DNA of 64,000 nt, from positions 1 to 64,000 of the forward strand of contig CAYPTB010000027.1 in assembly GCA_964413535.1 (NCBI GenBank), written 5' to 3'. The notes under the pieces were generated by a model that was not told the origin of the DNA, did no database searches, and worked only from the letters and a program-made list of their open reading frames with translations. The translations under genes were made by a program, and so were the position numbers. Source of the stretch: CAYPTB01 sp964413535. Its GTDB lineage: Bacteria > Planctomycetota > UBA1135 > GCA-002686595. How positions within the stretch are numbered: position 1 is the stretch's first letter; every line of letters begins with the position of its first letter. Positions 36,813-45,690 of the stretch are shown here, in pieces.

Positions 36813-38293
36813 CGCACGCCTTTCGGAAGGTGCGCCCGCGTCTCCAGGTACTCGAGCAGCAGCCGAACGCCCACACCCGAGCCCTGCGGACCGCCGACCC
36901 AATCGCGTTCGATTCCGCCCCAGGCCGTTCCTGCTATGTCGAGGTGACACCACTCCGTGTCGCCGACGAAGGTCGCGAGGAACGCCGCGCCGGCGCTCGC
37001 ACCGTTGCCCTGCCCGGAGTTGATGTTGCGCAGGTCGGCGAGCTTGCTCTTCATCTGCTCCTTGTGACAGTCCAGCAGCGGAAGCGGCCACACGAGCTCG
37101 CCCACTTCCTTGCCGGAAGCCAGGAGACCGTCGCGCAACGCGTCGGTGCTCGGGAAGATCCCGCTGAGCTCGTGGCCGAGCGCGACGACGACCGCGCCCG
37201 TCAGCGTCGCGAGGTCGAGGATCGTGTCGGGTCGAATCTTGTCGACCGCGTAGCACAGCGCGTCCGCCAGCACGAGGCGGCCCTCGGCGTCGGTGTTCAG
37301 GACCTCGATCGTGGTCCCGTCCATCGCGGTGACGACGTCGCCGGGCTTGGTGGCCGAGGCGTCGGGCATGTTCTCGCTGGTGGCGACCACGCCGTGCACC
37401 TCGAAGGGCAGGTCCAGCGCGCTCAACGCGTGGAAGACACCCAGCACGGCGGCGCCGCCCGACATGTCGTACTTCATCTCGTCCATCTTGGCGGACGGTT
37501 TGATGCTGATGCCCCCGGAGTCGAAGGTCAGGCCCTTGCCGACGAGGGCGATCCGACCCTTGGAGCGACCCTTCGGCGTGTAGGTCAAGTGGATCAGGAA
37601 GGCCGGCTCGGACGAGCCGCGCGAGACGGAGAGCAGGCAGCCCATCCCGAGCTTCTTCATCTCCGCTTCGGAGAGCGCGCGGCAGCGAATGCGCTGCGAG
37701 CGCGACGCGAGCTTCTTGGCCGAGGCCACCAGATCGCGCGGCCGCATGTGGTTCGCCGGCGCGTTCTGCAGATCGCGCGCGAAGCAGTTCGCGCGCGCCC
37801 TGCACTCGCCGTGCTTAGCGCCCGCGCGGAAGTCGCGCCCGGGTCCGTGCAGCAGGACGGAGCGCAGCTTGGCGGGTTTCTTCTCGCTCTTGAAGGCGTC
37901 GTAGCGGTAGGAGCCCATCACGAGGCCCTCGGCGAGCGCGCGCCCGGAACGCGCCTCCCCCAGCACGCTCGCCACGGGGCCGGAGCAGACGACCGTCGCC
38001 TTCGGAGCCCCCTCCTCCTCGGCGCGCTTCGCGCACAACGCGCCGGCGCGCCGCAGTCGCTCGGGATCCAGGTCCTTGGGCTTGCCCAGGCCGACGAAGA
38101 GCACGCGCGCTGCGGGTCCGCTACCCGAGTCCGTCGAACGCGTCTCGCGGAACTCGCCTGTGAAACCCTTGGGGCACCCCTTGCCGACGCGCACTCCGCC
38201 GGGCAGCTCGGGCTTCTCACCCTCGAACGCGAGCACGGCCAGGAGATCGGTCTTGCCGGGAGTCGCCGACGAATCCTTGAGAAAGAGTTCCAT
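36809..38293 (-). CDS. pepA: Leucyl aminopeptidase (M17)
   Basis: This cytosolic dizinc/dimanganese aminopeptidase removes N-terminal residues from peptides. The 494-residue protein has the N-terminal macro-like domain and the M17 catalytic domain, with VGKGLTFDSGGISIKP (metal lysine/aspartate), YDMSGGAAVLG, and the signature NTDAEGRLVLADAL. PepA forms hexamers and in some bacteria also binds DNA in Xer recombination. It is placed 39 bases after the ETF-ubiquinone oxidoreductase gene and overlaps gltA by four bases. Confidence 0.96.
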   Translation of the reverse strand: MELFLKDSSATPGKTDLLAVLAFEGEKPELPGGVRVGKGCPKGFTGEFRETRSTDSGSGPAARVLFVGLGKPKDLDPERLRRAGALCAKRAEEEGAPKATVVCSGPVASVLGEARSGRALAEGLVMGSYRYDAFKSEKKPAKLRSVLLHGPGRDFRAGAKHGECRARANCFARDLQNAPANHMRPRDLVASAKKLASRSQRIRCRALSEAEMKKLGMGCLLSVSRGSSEPAFLIHLTYTPKGRSKGRIALVGKGLTFDSGGISIKPSAKMDEMKYDMSGGAAVLGVFHALSALDLPFEVHGVVATSENMPDASATKPGDVVTAMDGTTIEVLNTDAEGRLVLADALCYAVDKIRPDTILDLATLTGAVVVALGHELSGIFPSTDALRDGLLASGKEVGELVWPLPLLDCHKEQMKSKLADLRNINSGQGNGASAGAAFLATFVGDTEWCHLDIAGTAWGGIERDWVGGPQGSGVGVRLLLEYLETRAHLPKGVR

Positions 38294-38332
38294 GGGCTCG
38301 GATGTTCCTCGGGGGCGAGCGATCGAAGCGCT

Positions 38333-40045
38333 CTACATGTCGATGTACTTCGGTCCGCCGCCGCCCTCGGGCACGGTCCACTCGATGATCTGGTAGGGGT
38401 CGGCGATGTCGCAGGTCTTGCAGTGGACGCAGTTGCTCGCGTTGATCACGACGGCGCGCGTGGGGGGCTCGCCCGGACCCGGCGTAGGCCACTCGTACAC
38501 CGCGGCCGGGCAGAAGTGCTGGCAAGGATTGCCGTACTCCTGCGTGCAGCGCGTGCTGCAGATGTCGGGGTCGGTGACGATCAGGTGGGAGGGCTGATCC
38601 TCCTCGTGCACGGTCCCCGAGTGATAGACGTCGGTCAGCTTGTCGAGGAACGCCGAGCCGTCGAACGTCGGCTTCGAGAGCCGCGCGTCCGCCACGAGAC
38701 CGGTCGTCTCGTGATCCATGGCGGAACGGCGGCGCGCGACGAACCCGCGCCCGCCGGTCACCATCTGCACGCCGGCGTCGAGCACCCCGGCCGCGAAGCC
38801 GGACTGGAACGCAGCCCGGAAGTTGCGGACCTTCCAGAGCTCGCGCTTGGCCCAAGAGGCCTCGAAGCGGCGCGTGTAGCCCGACAGGCCGGCTTCGCTC
38901 GTGTCGTTCTGCTCCAGCGCTTCCGCGATCGCTTCGGCCGCCATCATCCCCGACTTGATGGCGAGGTGCACGCCCTTCAGGCGCGACATGTTGACGAAGC
39001 CCGCCGTGTCGCCGACCAGCACGCAGCCGTCGGCCTGGAGCTTCGGCATCGCGAAGTAACCGCCGCCGGGGATCGTCTTCGCTCCGTAGCGCAGCACCTT
39101 CCCTCCCGCGAGGAGCGCGCGCATGACCGGGTGTTGCTTCCACGCGACGAAGAGCGCGTGGGGATCCAGCTTCGCGTCGGGATGGTCGAGGCCGACGACG
39201 AACCCGAGCGAGAGCCGATTGTCGGAGATCCCGTAGATCCAACCCCCGCCGTAGGCCGTCGTGCCGAGCGGCTCGCCCGCGGTGTGGATCACCGTTCCGA
39301 GCATCTGCCGGCCGCGCTCGGCCGGCAGCTCCCAGATCTCCTTGATGCCCGCCTCGTAGATCTGGTGGTTCTTGCCTTCGTCGAGGCCGAGCTCGGCCAC
39401 GAGGCCCTTCGCCAACGATCCGCGCGTTCCCTCGCCGAAGACTGTGACCGGCGCGCGCACGTCCATCCCCGGCTCGAAGGAAGCCTTCTTCGAGCCGTCC
39501 TTCGCGATGCCCGCATCGCGCGTCTCGACGCCGACGACGCGCTTCTTGTCGTACAGGACCCGCGCGCCGGCGAAACCCGGATAGATCTCGACGCCGAGCT
39601 CCTCCGCCTGATCCTTCATCCAGCGCACCACGCGGTACAGGCTGATGATCGCGTTCCCGTGGTTCTTGAGCTGCGGCGGACAGAGGAGGCCCGCGAGACG
39701 CGTGCGTCCGCCCTTCTTGCGCAGGACGTCGACGCAGTCGAAGGTGACGTCAGCCTCGACGGGACACCCGCGCGCGCGCCAGTCGGGGAACAGCTCCGCC
39801 ATCCCGCGCGGATCCATCACGGCGCCCGACAGCGTGTGGTAGCCGACGTCCTCGGCCTTCTCGAGCACGAGCACCGTCTTGTCGTCCCAGCCCCTCTGCG
39901 CGAAGAGCCGCCGCAGGTGGATCGCGCAGGCCAGGCTCGCGGGCCCGGCGCCGACCAGGAGGACGTCGACTTCGAGCGTGTCGCGCTCGACGCCCGAGAG
40001 GTTGAGAGAGACGTCCTTTCGTGCCTTGTTCATCGACCGGCTCAT
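38333..40045 (-). CDS. Electron-transfer flavoprotein-ubiquinone oxidoreductase
   Basis: ETF-QO passes electrons from electron-transfer flavoprotein to the quinone pool at the membrane surface. The 570-residue protein has an N-terminal FAD-binding fold (VLLVGAGPASLACAIHL), the ubiquinone/FAD blocks GYHTLSGAVMDPRG and GWIYGISDNRLSLGFV, and VGDTAGFVNMSRLKG. The C-terminal ferredoxin-like domain holds cysteine groups CSTRCTQEYGNPCQHFCP and NCVHCKTCDIADP. The start is one of three close codons (GTG, ATG, ATG within five codons); the first ATG is used. The etfA and etfB genes are not in the window. The gene lies upstream of pepA and gltA, which suggests joint expression with central carbon metabolism. 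Confidence 0.94.
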   Translation of the reverse strand: MSRSMNKARKDVSLNLSGVERDTLEVDVLLVGAGPASLACAIHLRRLFAQRGWDDKTVLVLEKAEDVGYHTLSGAVMDPRGMAELFPDWRARGCPVEADVTFDCVDVLRKKGGRTRLAGLLCPPQLKNHGNAIISLYRVVRWMKDQAEELGVEIYPGFAGARVLYDKKRVVGVETRDAGIAKDGSKKASFEPGMDVRAPVTVFGEGTRGSLAKGLVAELGLDEGKNHQIYEAGIKEIWELPAERGRQMLGTVIHTAGEPLGTTAYGGGWIYGISDNRLSLGFVVGLDHPDAKLDPHALFVAWKQHPVMRALLAGGKVLRYGAKTIPGGGYFAMPKLQADGCVLVGDTAGFVNMSRLKGVHLAIKSGMMAAEAIAEALEQNDTSEAGLSGYTRRFEASWAKRELWKVRNFRAAFQSGFAAGVLDAGVQMVTGGRGFVARRRSAMDHETTGLVADARLSKPTFDGSAFLDKLTDVYHSGTVHEEDQPSHLIVTDPDICSTRCTQEYGNPCQHFCPAAVYEWPTPGPGEPPTRAVVINASNCVHCKTCDIADPYQIIEWTVPEGGGGPKYIDM

Positions 40046-40172
40046 CACGCGGCTCTCGACGCGGCTCGTGACGCGCCCGTGGAGCCTCCCTCCGCGGACG
40101 CGATCCCCGCACCTGCGCGACGCCGCCCGGAACGGGATCGGCGCGGAAGGTTACCAACGCTCCCGCTCGGCG

Positions 40173-40883
40173 TCACGAGCGGTCGCCGATCCAGTGATGC
40201 CCGTCCCCGTAGACCTCTTTCTTCCAGACCGGCAGCCGCTCCTTGAGCGTGTCGATCAAGAAGCGGCACGCGTGGAACGCGGCGTCGCGATGCGGGCTCG
40301 CGACGGCGATCACGACCGAGGGCTCGCCCACGCGCACGGTGCCGACCCTGTGCTGGCAGAGCATGCGCAACGCGCGCCCCTCGTCCGCTTCTCCGGCGAA
40401 GCGCTCCAGGCAGTCCTCGAAGATGCGCGCCATCTCGGGGCCGGACATCGCCTCGAAGGCCTCGTAGTCCAGCCGCAGGACATCTTTGCCGCGGTTCGTT
40501 CGGCGCGTGGTCCCCGTGAACACGACCACGGCTCCGCACGCGGGGTGGGAAACGCGTTGTTGGCAGGCCAGCGGATCGAGCGCCTCCGTGCAGAGCTCGA
40601 ACACGCCCCGGGCGAGCTCGGCGTCCTCGCCCGCGTCGCAGGATCCGCCCGAAACGGGCGGGAGCAGCGCGACCTCGCGCGCGCCCTCGAGCGGCGTGTC
40701 GTCGGGCACGTAGCTCGCACCGATCACGCCGCGCACGTGCCCGAGATCGCCGAGCTCCGGGTGTCGTTGCGCGAGCTCGCGCTTGAGACCGGCGACGTCC
40801 AGTCCCTCGGGCAGCGTGAGTCGGAGCTCGCTCTTCCCCGCGCGCTCCCGCAGCGCCGCGAACAATCGCACGACGAGCTCCAT
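40173..40883 (-). CDS. Fused molybdopterin synthase MoaD-MoaE
   Basis: Molybdopterin synthase inserts sulfur into cyclic pyranopterin monophosphate in molybdenum-cofactor synthesis. This 236-residue protein joins the small subunit MoaD (residues 1-80, MELVVRLFAALRERAGK to LLPPVSGG) to the large subunit MoaE. MoaE blocks are VVVFTGTTRRTNRGKDV, the YEAF motif, and a C-terminal VWKKEVYGDGHHWIGDR. The double glycine that must carry the thiocarboxylate is internal, directly followed by serine, as in mycobacterial MoaX. In MoaX the fusion is cut after the glycines for activity. No other moa genes are nearby. It sits 40 bases after ssb. Confidence 0.93.
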   Translation of the reverse strand: MELVVRLFAALRERAGKSELRLTLPEGLDVAGLKRELAQRHPELGDLGHVRGVIGASYVPDDTPLEGAREVALLPPVSGGSCDAGEDAELARGVFELCTEALDPLACQQRVSHPACGAVVVFTGTTRRTNRGKDVLRLDYEAFEAMSGPEMARIFEDCLERFAGEADEGRALRMLCQHRVGTVRVGEPSVVIAVASPHRDAAFHACRFLIDTLKERLPVWKKEVYGDGHHWIGDRS

Positions 40884-40923
40884 CGGCGTCGGCCCGCGCT
40901 CCGGCTCTGGACGAAGACGGACC

Positions 40924-41349
40924 TCAGAAGGGAGTGTCCAGCTCCTCGGCGTACTCGTCCGCTCCGCCGGACCCGCCCGAGCCCATGGACTCCGCGCCCG
41001 CGCCGCCGTCGCGTCCGGCGCCGACGAACTCCCAGTTGTTCCCGACGACGTAGAGCTTGCTGCGCTTCCCGCCGCCGTTCTTGTCCTCCCAGGTGTCGAG
41101 CCGCAGCTCGCCCTCCACGAAGGCGGGTTTGCCCTTCGTGTGGAACTTGGCGAAGGCCTCGCCGCGCTTCCCGAAGATCGTCACGTCGACGAAGGTCGGC
41201 TCCTCGCGCCATTGATCGGTCTGGGAGTCCTTGAAGCGCCGGTTCACGGCCAAGCCGATCTTGCAGACGGCCATGCCGGTGTTCGTGAACCTCACCTCCG
41301 GGTCGCGGGTGAGGTTGCCCATCAGGATCACGCGGTTGAAGTTGGCCAT
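40924..41349 (-). CDS. ssb: Single-stranded DNA-binding protein
   Basis: SSB coats single-stranded DNA in replication and repair and recruits partners through its acidic C-terminus. The 141-residue protein has the OB fold (NRVILMGNLTRDPEVRFT, LYVVGNNWEFVG), a glycine-rich linker (GSGGSGGADEYAEE), and ends in DTPF, close to the usual DDIPF tip. A TAGACT that could serve as a -10 lies upstream. The 166-bp palindrome lies between this gene and the divergent PilZ gene. Confidence 0.96.
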   Translation of the reverse strand: MANFNRVILMGNLTRDPEVRFTNTGMAVCKIGLAVNRRFKDSQTDQWREEPTFVDVTIFGKRGEAFAKFHTKGKPAFVEGELRLDTWEDKNGGGKRSKLYVVGNNWEFVGAGRDGGAGAESMGSGGSGGADEYAEELDTPF

Positions 41350-41445
41350 CGTCGTCTCGCGTCCGCTAGGAGCCTCGGGCAGAGTCTAGCGGGGCGACGC
41401 CGCGATTGCATCCGCCGCGGGCGTGGACACCTGCGCTCGCGCTCC

Positions 41446-41611
41446 CTAGTGTCCCGAACCAGAAGCTCGCAAACAAAATCGAGCCGCCTGCGGCTCCCTG
41501 GCTGCGTTGCGCCTCCTCCGAAACTCGTTCAGAGTTGCGTCGTCGGCGCGCCTTGCCAGGAAGCCCCATTCGACGCGCTTTTTCTCGCGAACTCCTGGTT
41601 CGAGACACTAG
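41446..41611. repeat. 166-bp imperfect palindromic element (MITE/REP-like)
   Basis: The left end CTAGTGTCCCGAACCAG and right end (read on the other strand) CTAGTGTCTCGAACCAG are inverted repeats. Matching continues inward along both arms at roughly 70 percent by eye, with further shared blocks (GGCT-CCTGG). The centre is a small perfect stem AACTC/GAGTT with loop GTTCA at 41522-41536. The left and right arms are equal to within one base. It has no open reading frame of its own. It occupies most of the ssb-PilZ gap. No second copy was seen in this window. Confidence 0.75.
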
Positions 41612-41640
41612 CCTGGCGCCGAACCCGACCGGAGCCGTCC

Positions 41641-42006
41641 ATGCACACCGATTCGCCGTCCGCCTCCAACTTCGCCGCCCCACAGGGCCGCGAGCGTCGC
41701 CAGCATCCGCGCGCCGCGCTCGAGTGGCCGATCACCATCGCGCTCGCGGAGGGGTCGTTCGAGGCTCGGCTGCGCGACATCAGCGCTTCGGGCTTGTGCT
41801 TCTTCCTCGACCGCAAGGTCCCCGAGATGACCGTGCTCCAGCTCGCGTTCGAGCTGGGCGGGCAGCGTATCCGCTGCAAGGGCGCGGTCGTGCGCTGCGC
41901 GCCGATCAGCCCGCGCCTCGACCACTACGAGATCGCGGTGTTCCTGCACGAAGTACAGGACTCGACGCGCGCAGCGATCGAGTCCTACGTGCAGGCGCGC
42001 GCCTGA
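41641..42006 (+). CDS. PilZ-domain protein (probable c-di-GMP receptor)
   Basis: The 121-residue protein is a single PilZ domain. The ligand-binding arginine motif RERRQHPRA is near residue 18 and the second motif DISASGLCF is near residue 46. Both sets needed to bind cyclic-di-GMP are intact. Single-domain PilZ proteins usually act by binding another protein. It starts 29 bases after the palindromic element. Its last 22 bases overlap the end of prmC on the other strand. The ATG giving MHTDSPSAS is clear. Confidence 0.9.
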   Translation: MHTDSPSASNFAAPQGRERRQHPRAALEWPITIALAEGSFEARLRDISASGLCFFLDRKVPEMTVLQLAFELGGQRIRCKGAVVRCAPISPRLDHYEIAVFLHEVQDSTRAAIESYVQARA

Positions 42007-42896
42007 CGGAACGCGAGCACGCGGTCGATGCCGGCGAGGTCGCGCCGGAGCTGCACCTCGAGGCCTCGCTCGCGGGCCAGCGCTTGCACGCGTTCGGCCT
42101 GTCCGAGTCCGAGCTCGACCAGCAACAGACCGCCGGGCCGCAGGAGGTGCATGGAACGTTCGAGCAGGAACCTCGGCCAACGGTCGAGATCGCTTTCCGG
42201 CGCGAACAGCGCCACCGCCGGCTCGTGCTCGCGCACGTCCGCCGGCAACGCCGCGCGCTCACGCGGGTCGACGTAGGGCGGATTCGAGACGAGTAGGTCG
42301 AGCGATCGGTCGGGCCGCTGGGCGAGGTCCTCGAAGGCGTCCGCGCGACGCAGGCGAACGCGAGCTCCCAGCGCTTCGGCGTTGCGCTCGGCGAAGGCCA
42401 GGGCTTCGCTCGACACGTCGATCGCCTCGATCGTCGCGCCGTCGATCTCGAGCGCGAGCGTCAGGGCGACGCACCCGCTCCCGGTGCCGACGTCGAGCCC
42501 GATCGGCTCCGCCGGACTCCCTGGTTCGGTCCTCCACTCGCGCGCGACGTCGACCAGGAGCTCGGTCTCCGGCCGCGGGACGAGGCAGCCCGGCCCGACC
42601 GCGAACCTGCGGCCGTAGAACTCGCGGGAACCGGTCAGGTAGGCGACCGGTTCTCCGCGCCCGCGCCGCTTCACGAGATCGCGCGCGCGGTCGATCTCCA
42701 CCTCGACGAGCGGGCGATCGAGCGCGAGGTAGAGACCCAGGCGGTCGAGACCCAGGGCGTGCGCGACGAGCCACTCCGCGTCGAGGCGCGCCTCGCTCGC
42801 TCCCTTGCGAGCCAGGAAGTCCCGGCTGCGCTCGAAGAGCTCCCGCGCCGTGCGCGGCGCGGCCTGCGCACGCTGCGGAGGAACGGGAACCGACAT
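41985..42896 (-). CDS. prmC: Release-factor glutamine methyltransferase
   Basis: PrmC (HemK) methylates the glutamine of the GGQ motif in release factors RF1/RF2, raising termination efficiency. The 303-residue protein has the helical N-terminal domain and a Rossmann methyltransferase domain, with SAM motif GLDVGTGSGCVALTLA and the glutamine-binding VSNPPYVDP. It is the last gene of the cluster that contains prfA, separated from it by the proline-rich membrane gene. Its 3' end overlaps the convergent PilZ gene by 22 bases. Confidence 0.94.
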   Translation of the reverse strand: MSVPVPPQRAQAAPRTARELFERSRDFLARKGASEARLDAEWLVAHALGLDRLGLYLALDRPLVEVEIDRARDLVKRRGRGEPVAYLTGSREFYGRRFAVGPGCLVPRPETELLVDVAREWRTEPGSPAEPIGLDVGTGSGCVALTLALEIDGATIEAIDVSSEALAFAERNAEALGARVRLRRADAFEDLAQRPDRSLDLLVSNPPYVDPRERAALPADVREHEPAVALFAPESDLDRWPRFLLERSMHLLRPGGLLLVELGLGQAERVQALARERGLEVQLRRDLAGIDRVLAFRQARACT

Positions 42897-42904
42897 GCTT
42901 CGGT

Positions 42905-44380
42905 CTACTTCGTCCGACTCGACGCGCGCGTCGACGTGCGCGCCGCCTTGCGCGCGTCGCGCGCCGCGGACTTCTTCGCTTCGCCCTCGACCTTCGCCTG
43001 CTTCATCGCCTCGTACATCGTGTAGCAGGCGAAGAGCCCGCCCGCGGCGACGATCAGCGCGCCGAGCACCTTGGCGGCGAGCAGCGCTGTGTCGCCGCCC
43101 TCCTCGGCGAACTCGGGGATACCGAACACGACCCCCATGGTGCCCGTGACCGCCATGGCGAGGAACATGAGCGGGAAGATCGGGTTGAACTTCGCGCCGT
43201 GCACGTACGCGAAGATGTGCACGAGCGTCGCGGCGGCCCAGGCCAGCATGCCGAGCTCGGCGAGGGCCTTCATCGGATGGACGTTCTCGGCCTCGAGCGC
43301 GAAGCGCGGATCGAATCGATAGCTCGCGACGCCGAACAGGAGGAGCGCGATCCCGAGCAGGTGTCCGGCCGAGGGAACGAGGCGCAGGAATCCCTCGATG
43401 GCGTTCTTCGGGCGCTTCGCCGTGTCCTTCACGAAGCGCAGTGCGGCGAGCTTCGCGATGAAACCCGGCACGGCGTCGCCCGCGCGCTGCGCCACCGTCT
43501 TGTAGAGCAGCCAGGCACCGAGGCACACGACGGCCTTCGAGCCGACCATGGACGCGGGACCGCCGCCGCTCCCCATCCAGGGCAGGAGCGAGCCCGCGAC
43601 GACGATCCAGGAGGCCTTGCGCAGGTGCAGTGGCGCCTGATCGAGCTTGCGCGGTCCGGTCGGTGCGGCGGCCGCGGCGTCGGAAGCAGGGGGAACGGGA
43701 GTGGGCTCGAGCGTCGCGGCTTCCGCGGTCGCGGGAAGCGCGGCGGTCGGCGGAGCCGGCACCGCCTTGGGCGAGGGGTTCGGCACCGCCTGCGACTCCG
43801 CGCGCGCGCCGGCGGGCACCGCAGCACTCGGTGCGCTCCGCGGTGCGAGCATGGGCGAGCGCGGCGGCGCCTCGGTGGAGTGCGCGGGGGGAAGGACGCT
43901 CCCGCGGGACTTCGGCTCGCCTTCGCCCGCGGGTCGCGCCGGGCGCGACTTCCATTCCGGAGGCGTCGTGGGTGCGCTCTTCGGGAGGACCGCGCCGGCG
44001 CGCTGCGCGGGAGCGGGCTTTGTCGCTTCCGGCCGTTCGCCCGCGCGCACGGGGGACGTCGCTCTGCCGCCCGAGGGCTCGCGCGGCGGCGGCTTCGCCG
44101 GCACGGAGGGCGTTCGCGGGAGCTCCTTCGGCGCAGGCTTCGCCGGCCGCAGGGTCGCAGCACTCGGGAGCTCCGGCATCGCATCCCCATGCGGCAGCTC
44201 CGGAAGATCGTGGAGCTCGCCGTCCTGCGACGCTCGCTCTTCCGCGCGCGCCGCCGTCGAGTTCCCGTCCGGCAACTCCGGGAGGGACTCCGCCGCGGCC
44301 TCGGTGAAGGGCTCGAGATCGTCGTCGAGCTTTGGCGACCTGGAGGCGTCCCGGGGCTGTGCGTGCTCTTCTTGGCTCAT
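42905..44380 (-). CDS. Membrane protein with a long proline-rich disordered N-terminus
   Basis: The 491-residue protein is of unknown function. About 250 N-terminal residues are rich in proline, alanine, serine and glutamate (ELPDGNSTAARAEE, PTPVPPASDAAAAAP), with repeated PELP motifs (SLPELPDG, HDLPELPHG, AMPELPSA). Then come five to six hydrophobic segments (about 265-470; SLLPWMGSGGGPASMVG, IALLLFGVASYRF, AMAVTGTMGVVFGIP) and a basic tail (ARDARKAARTSTRASSRTK). The N-terminus would be cytoplasmic. It lies between prfA and prmC, eight bases before the latter, so it is in the same transcript. The ATG giving MSQEEHAQ is preceded by AGCC and no strong site; the long open frame before it is arginine-rich. 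Confidence 0.7.
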   Translation of the reverse strand: MSQEEHAQPRDASRSPKLDDDLEPFTEAAAESLPELPDGNSTAARAEERASQDGELHDLPELPHGDAMPELPSAATLRPAKPAPKELPRTPSVPAKPPPREPSGGRATSPVRAGERPEATKPAPAQRAGAVLPKSAPTTPPEWKSRPARPAGEGEPKSRGSVLPPAHSTEAPPRSPMLAPRSAPSAAVPAGARAESQAVPNPSPKAVPAPPTAALPATAEAATLEPTPVPPASDAAAAAPTGPRKLDQAPLHLRKASWIVVAGSLLPWMGSGGGPASMVGSKAVVCLGAWLLYKTVAQRAGDAVPGFIAKLAALRFVKDTAKRPKNAIEGFLRLVPSAGHLLGIALLLFGVASYRFDPRFALEAENVHPMKALAELGMLAWAAATLVHIFAYVHGAKFNPIFPLMFLAMAVTGTMGVVFGIPEFAEEGGDTALLAAKVLGALIVAAGGLFACYTMYEAMKQAKVEGEAKKSAARDARKAARTSTRASSRTK

Positions 44381-44597
44381 GGCTGCTCGTCGTCTCGGAC
44401 GCGTTGCCGCTTGCGCCGTACCCGTGCGCGGTCGAGCCGCGCCGGACGGAACCGTCCCCCCGAGCACGGTCGAATCAGGATACACGAGATCGCGGAGCGG
44501 GTCGGTGCGCGCCCCAACGCAGGAGCGGTCGCCCGGGTTCGCTCGGATTCGACGGGCCCGCCGCGTCCCACTCCGCGGGCCGGGCGCAGCGTGCGTT

Positions 44598-45674
44598 TCA
44601 GAGCGCCTGGATGCGCAGCTCGCGGTCGCGATCCTCGAGCGAGTCGAGGATGGGCGACAGGCGCCCGGCGACGATCTGCTCGAGGGAGAAGTTCTCCCCG
44701 AGGCGATGATCACTGACGCGGTTCTGCGGCCAGTTGTAGGTCCGGATGCGCTCGCTGCGGTCTCCCGAGCCGACCTGCTGCTTGCGCTCCGCGGCGCGCT
44801 CGGCGTGCTGGCGCGCCGCTTCGGCTTCGTACAGGCGCGCGCGTAGGAGCCGCATCGCCTGGTCGCGGTTCTTGTGCTGCGACTTGCCCTCCTGACAGAT
44901 CACGACCGTGCCGGTGGGAAGGTGCGTGATGCGGACGGCCGAGCTGGTCTTGTTCACGCTCTGCCCGCCCGGACCGCCCGCGCGCATGGTGTCGATGCGC
45001 AGGTCCTCGTCGCGGATGGCGATCTCGACTTCCTCGACCTCCGGTAGGACGGCGACGGTCGCCGCCGAGGTGTGGACGCGCCCCTGCGTCTCGGTCGCGG
45101 GCACGCGTTGGACGCGGTGGCCGCCCGACTCGAAGCGGAACAGGCGCCAGACCCCGTCGCCCTTCACACCGAAGATGACCTCCTTGAAGCCTCCGACCTC
45201 CGACGGAGTCGCCTCGAGCAGTTCGACCTTCCAGTGCTTCGCCTCGCAGAAGCGCGAGTACATGCGGAACAGGTCCGCGGCGAAGAGGGTCGCCTCGTCG
45301 CCACCGGTTCCCGCGCGGATCTCGACGATGACCTTGTCGCGCTCGAGCTCCGGATCGGAGGCGAGCTCGTCCATGACCTCGCGCCAAAGCAGTTCCTCCG
45401 ACTCGTCGAGCGCCGCGAGCTCCCCCTCGGCCATCTCGCGAATCTCCAGGTCTGCGTCCGCGAGCATCACGCGCGCGCCCTCCCGCGCGGACGAGAGGTG
45501 CTCCCAGCGCTCCTGCAGCTCCGCCGAGCGCGCCAGCAGGCCGCGCTCCTTGAGGAGCTCGGGGAAGCGGCGCGGATCCGAAGCGATCTCGGGCTTCGAC
45601 AGCTCCTCGGTCAGCTCGCGATGGCGAGCGGCCCTGTGCGCGAGCTTCTCGAGGATCGCGGGTGCGAGGGGCAT
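44598..45674 (-). CDS. prfA: Peptide chain release factor 1
   Basis: RF1 reads UAA and UAG stop codons and triggers hydrolysis of the peptidyl-tRNA. The 358-residue protein shows RAGGPGGQSVNKT (the GGQ catalytic loop, methylated by PrmC). It also has the tripeptide anticodon PAT in RVPATETQGR, which marks it as RF1 rather than RF2, and the usual EIRAGTGGDEA. It sits in the ribosomal/termination cluster: rpmE lies directly upstream with a 16-base gap, and prmC is two genes further on. Confidence 0.97.
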   Translation of the reverse strand: MPLAPAILEKLAHRAARHRELTEELSKPEIASDPRRFPELLKERGLLARSAELQERWEHLSSAREGARVMLADADLEIREMAEGELAALDESEELLWREVMDELASDPELERDKVIVEIRAGTGGDEATLFAADLFRMYSRFCEAKHWKVELLEATPSEVGGFKEVIFGVKGDGVWRLFRFESGGHRVQRVPATETQGRVHTSAATVAVLPEVEEVEIAIRDEDLRIDTMRAGGPGGQSVNKTSSAVRITHLPTGTVVICQEGKSQHKNRDQAMRLLRARLYEAEAARQHAERAAERKQQVGSGDRSERIRTYNWPQNRVSDHRLGENFSLEQIVAGRLSPILDSLEDRDRELRIQAL

Positions 45675-45690
45675 GGGCCGGACGGACCGG

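Noticed and set aside
36830..40246. A 1138-codon plus-strand open frame
   Set aside because: It lies opposite pepA and the ETF-ubiquinone oxidoreductase gene; no recognisable domain and composition typical of an antisense frame.
41446..41611. A complete insertion sequence
   Set aside because: Too short for a transposase and without a coding frame; kept only as a palindromic repeat.
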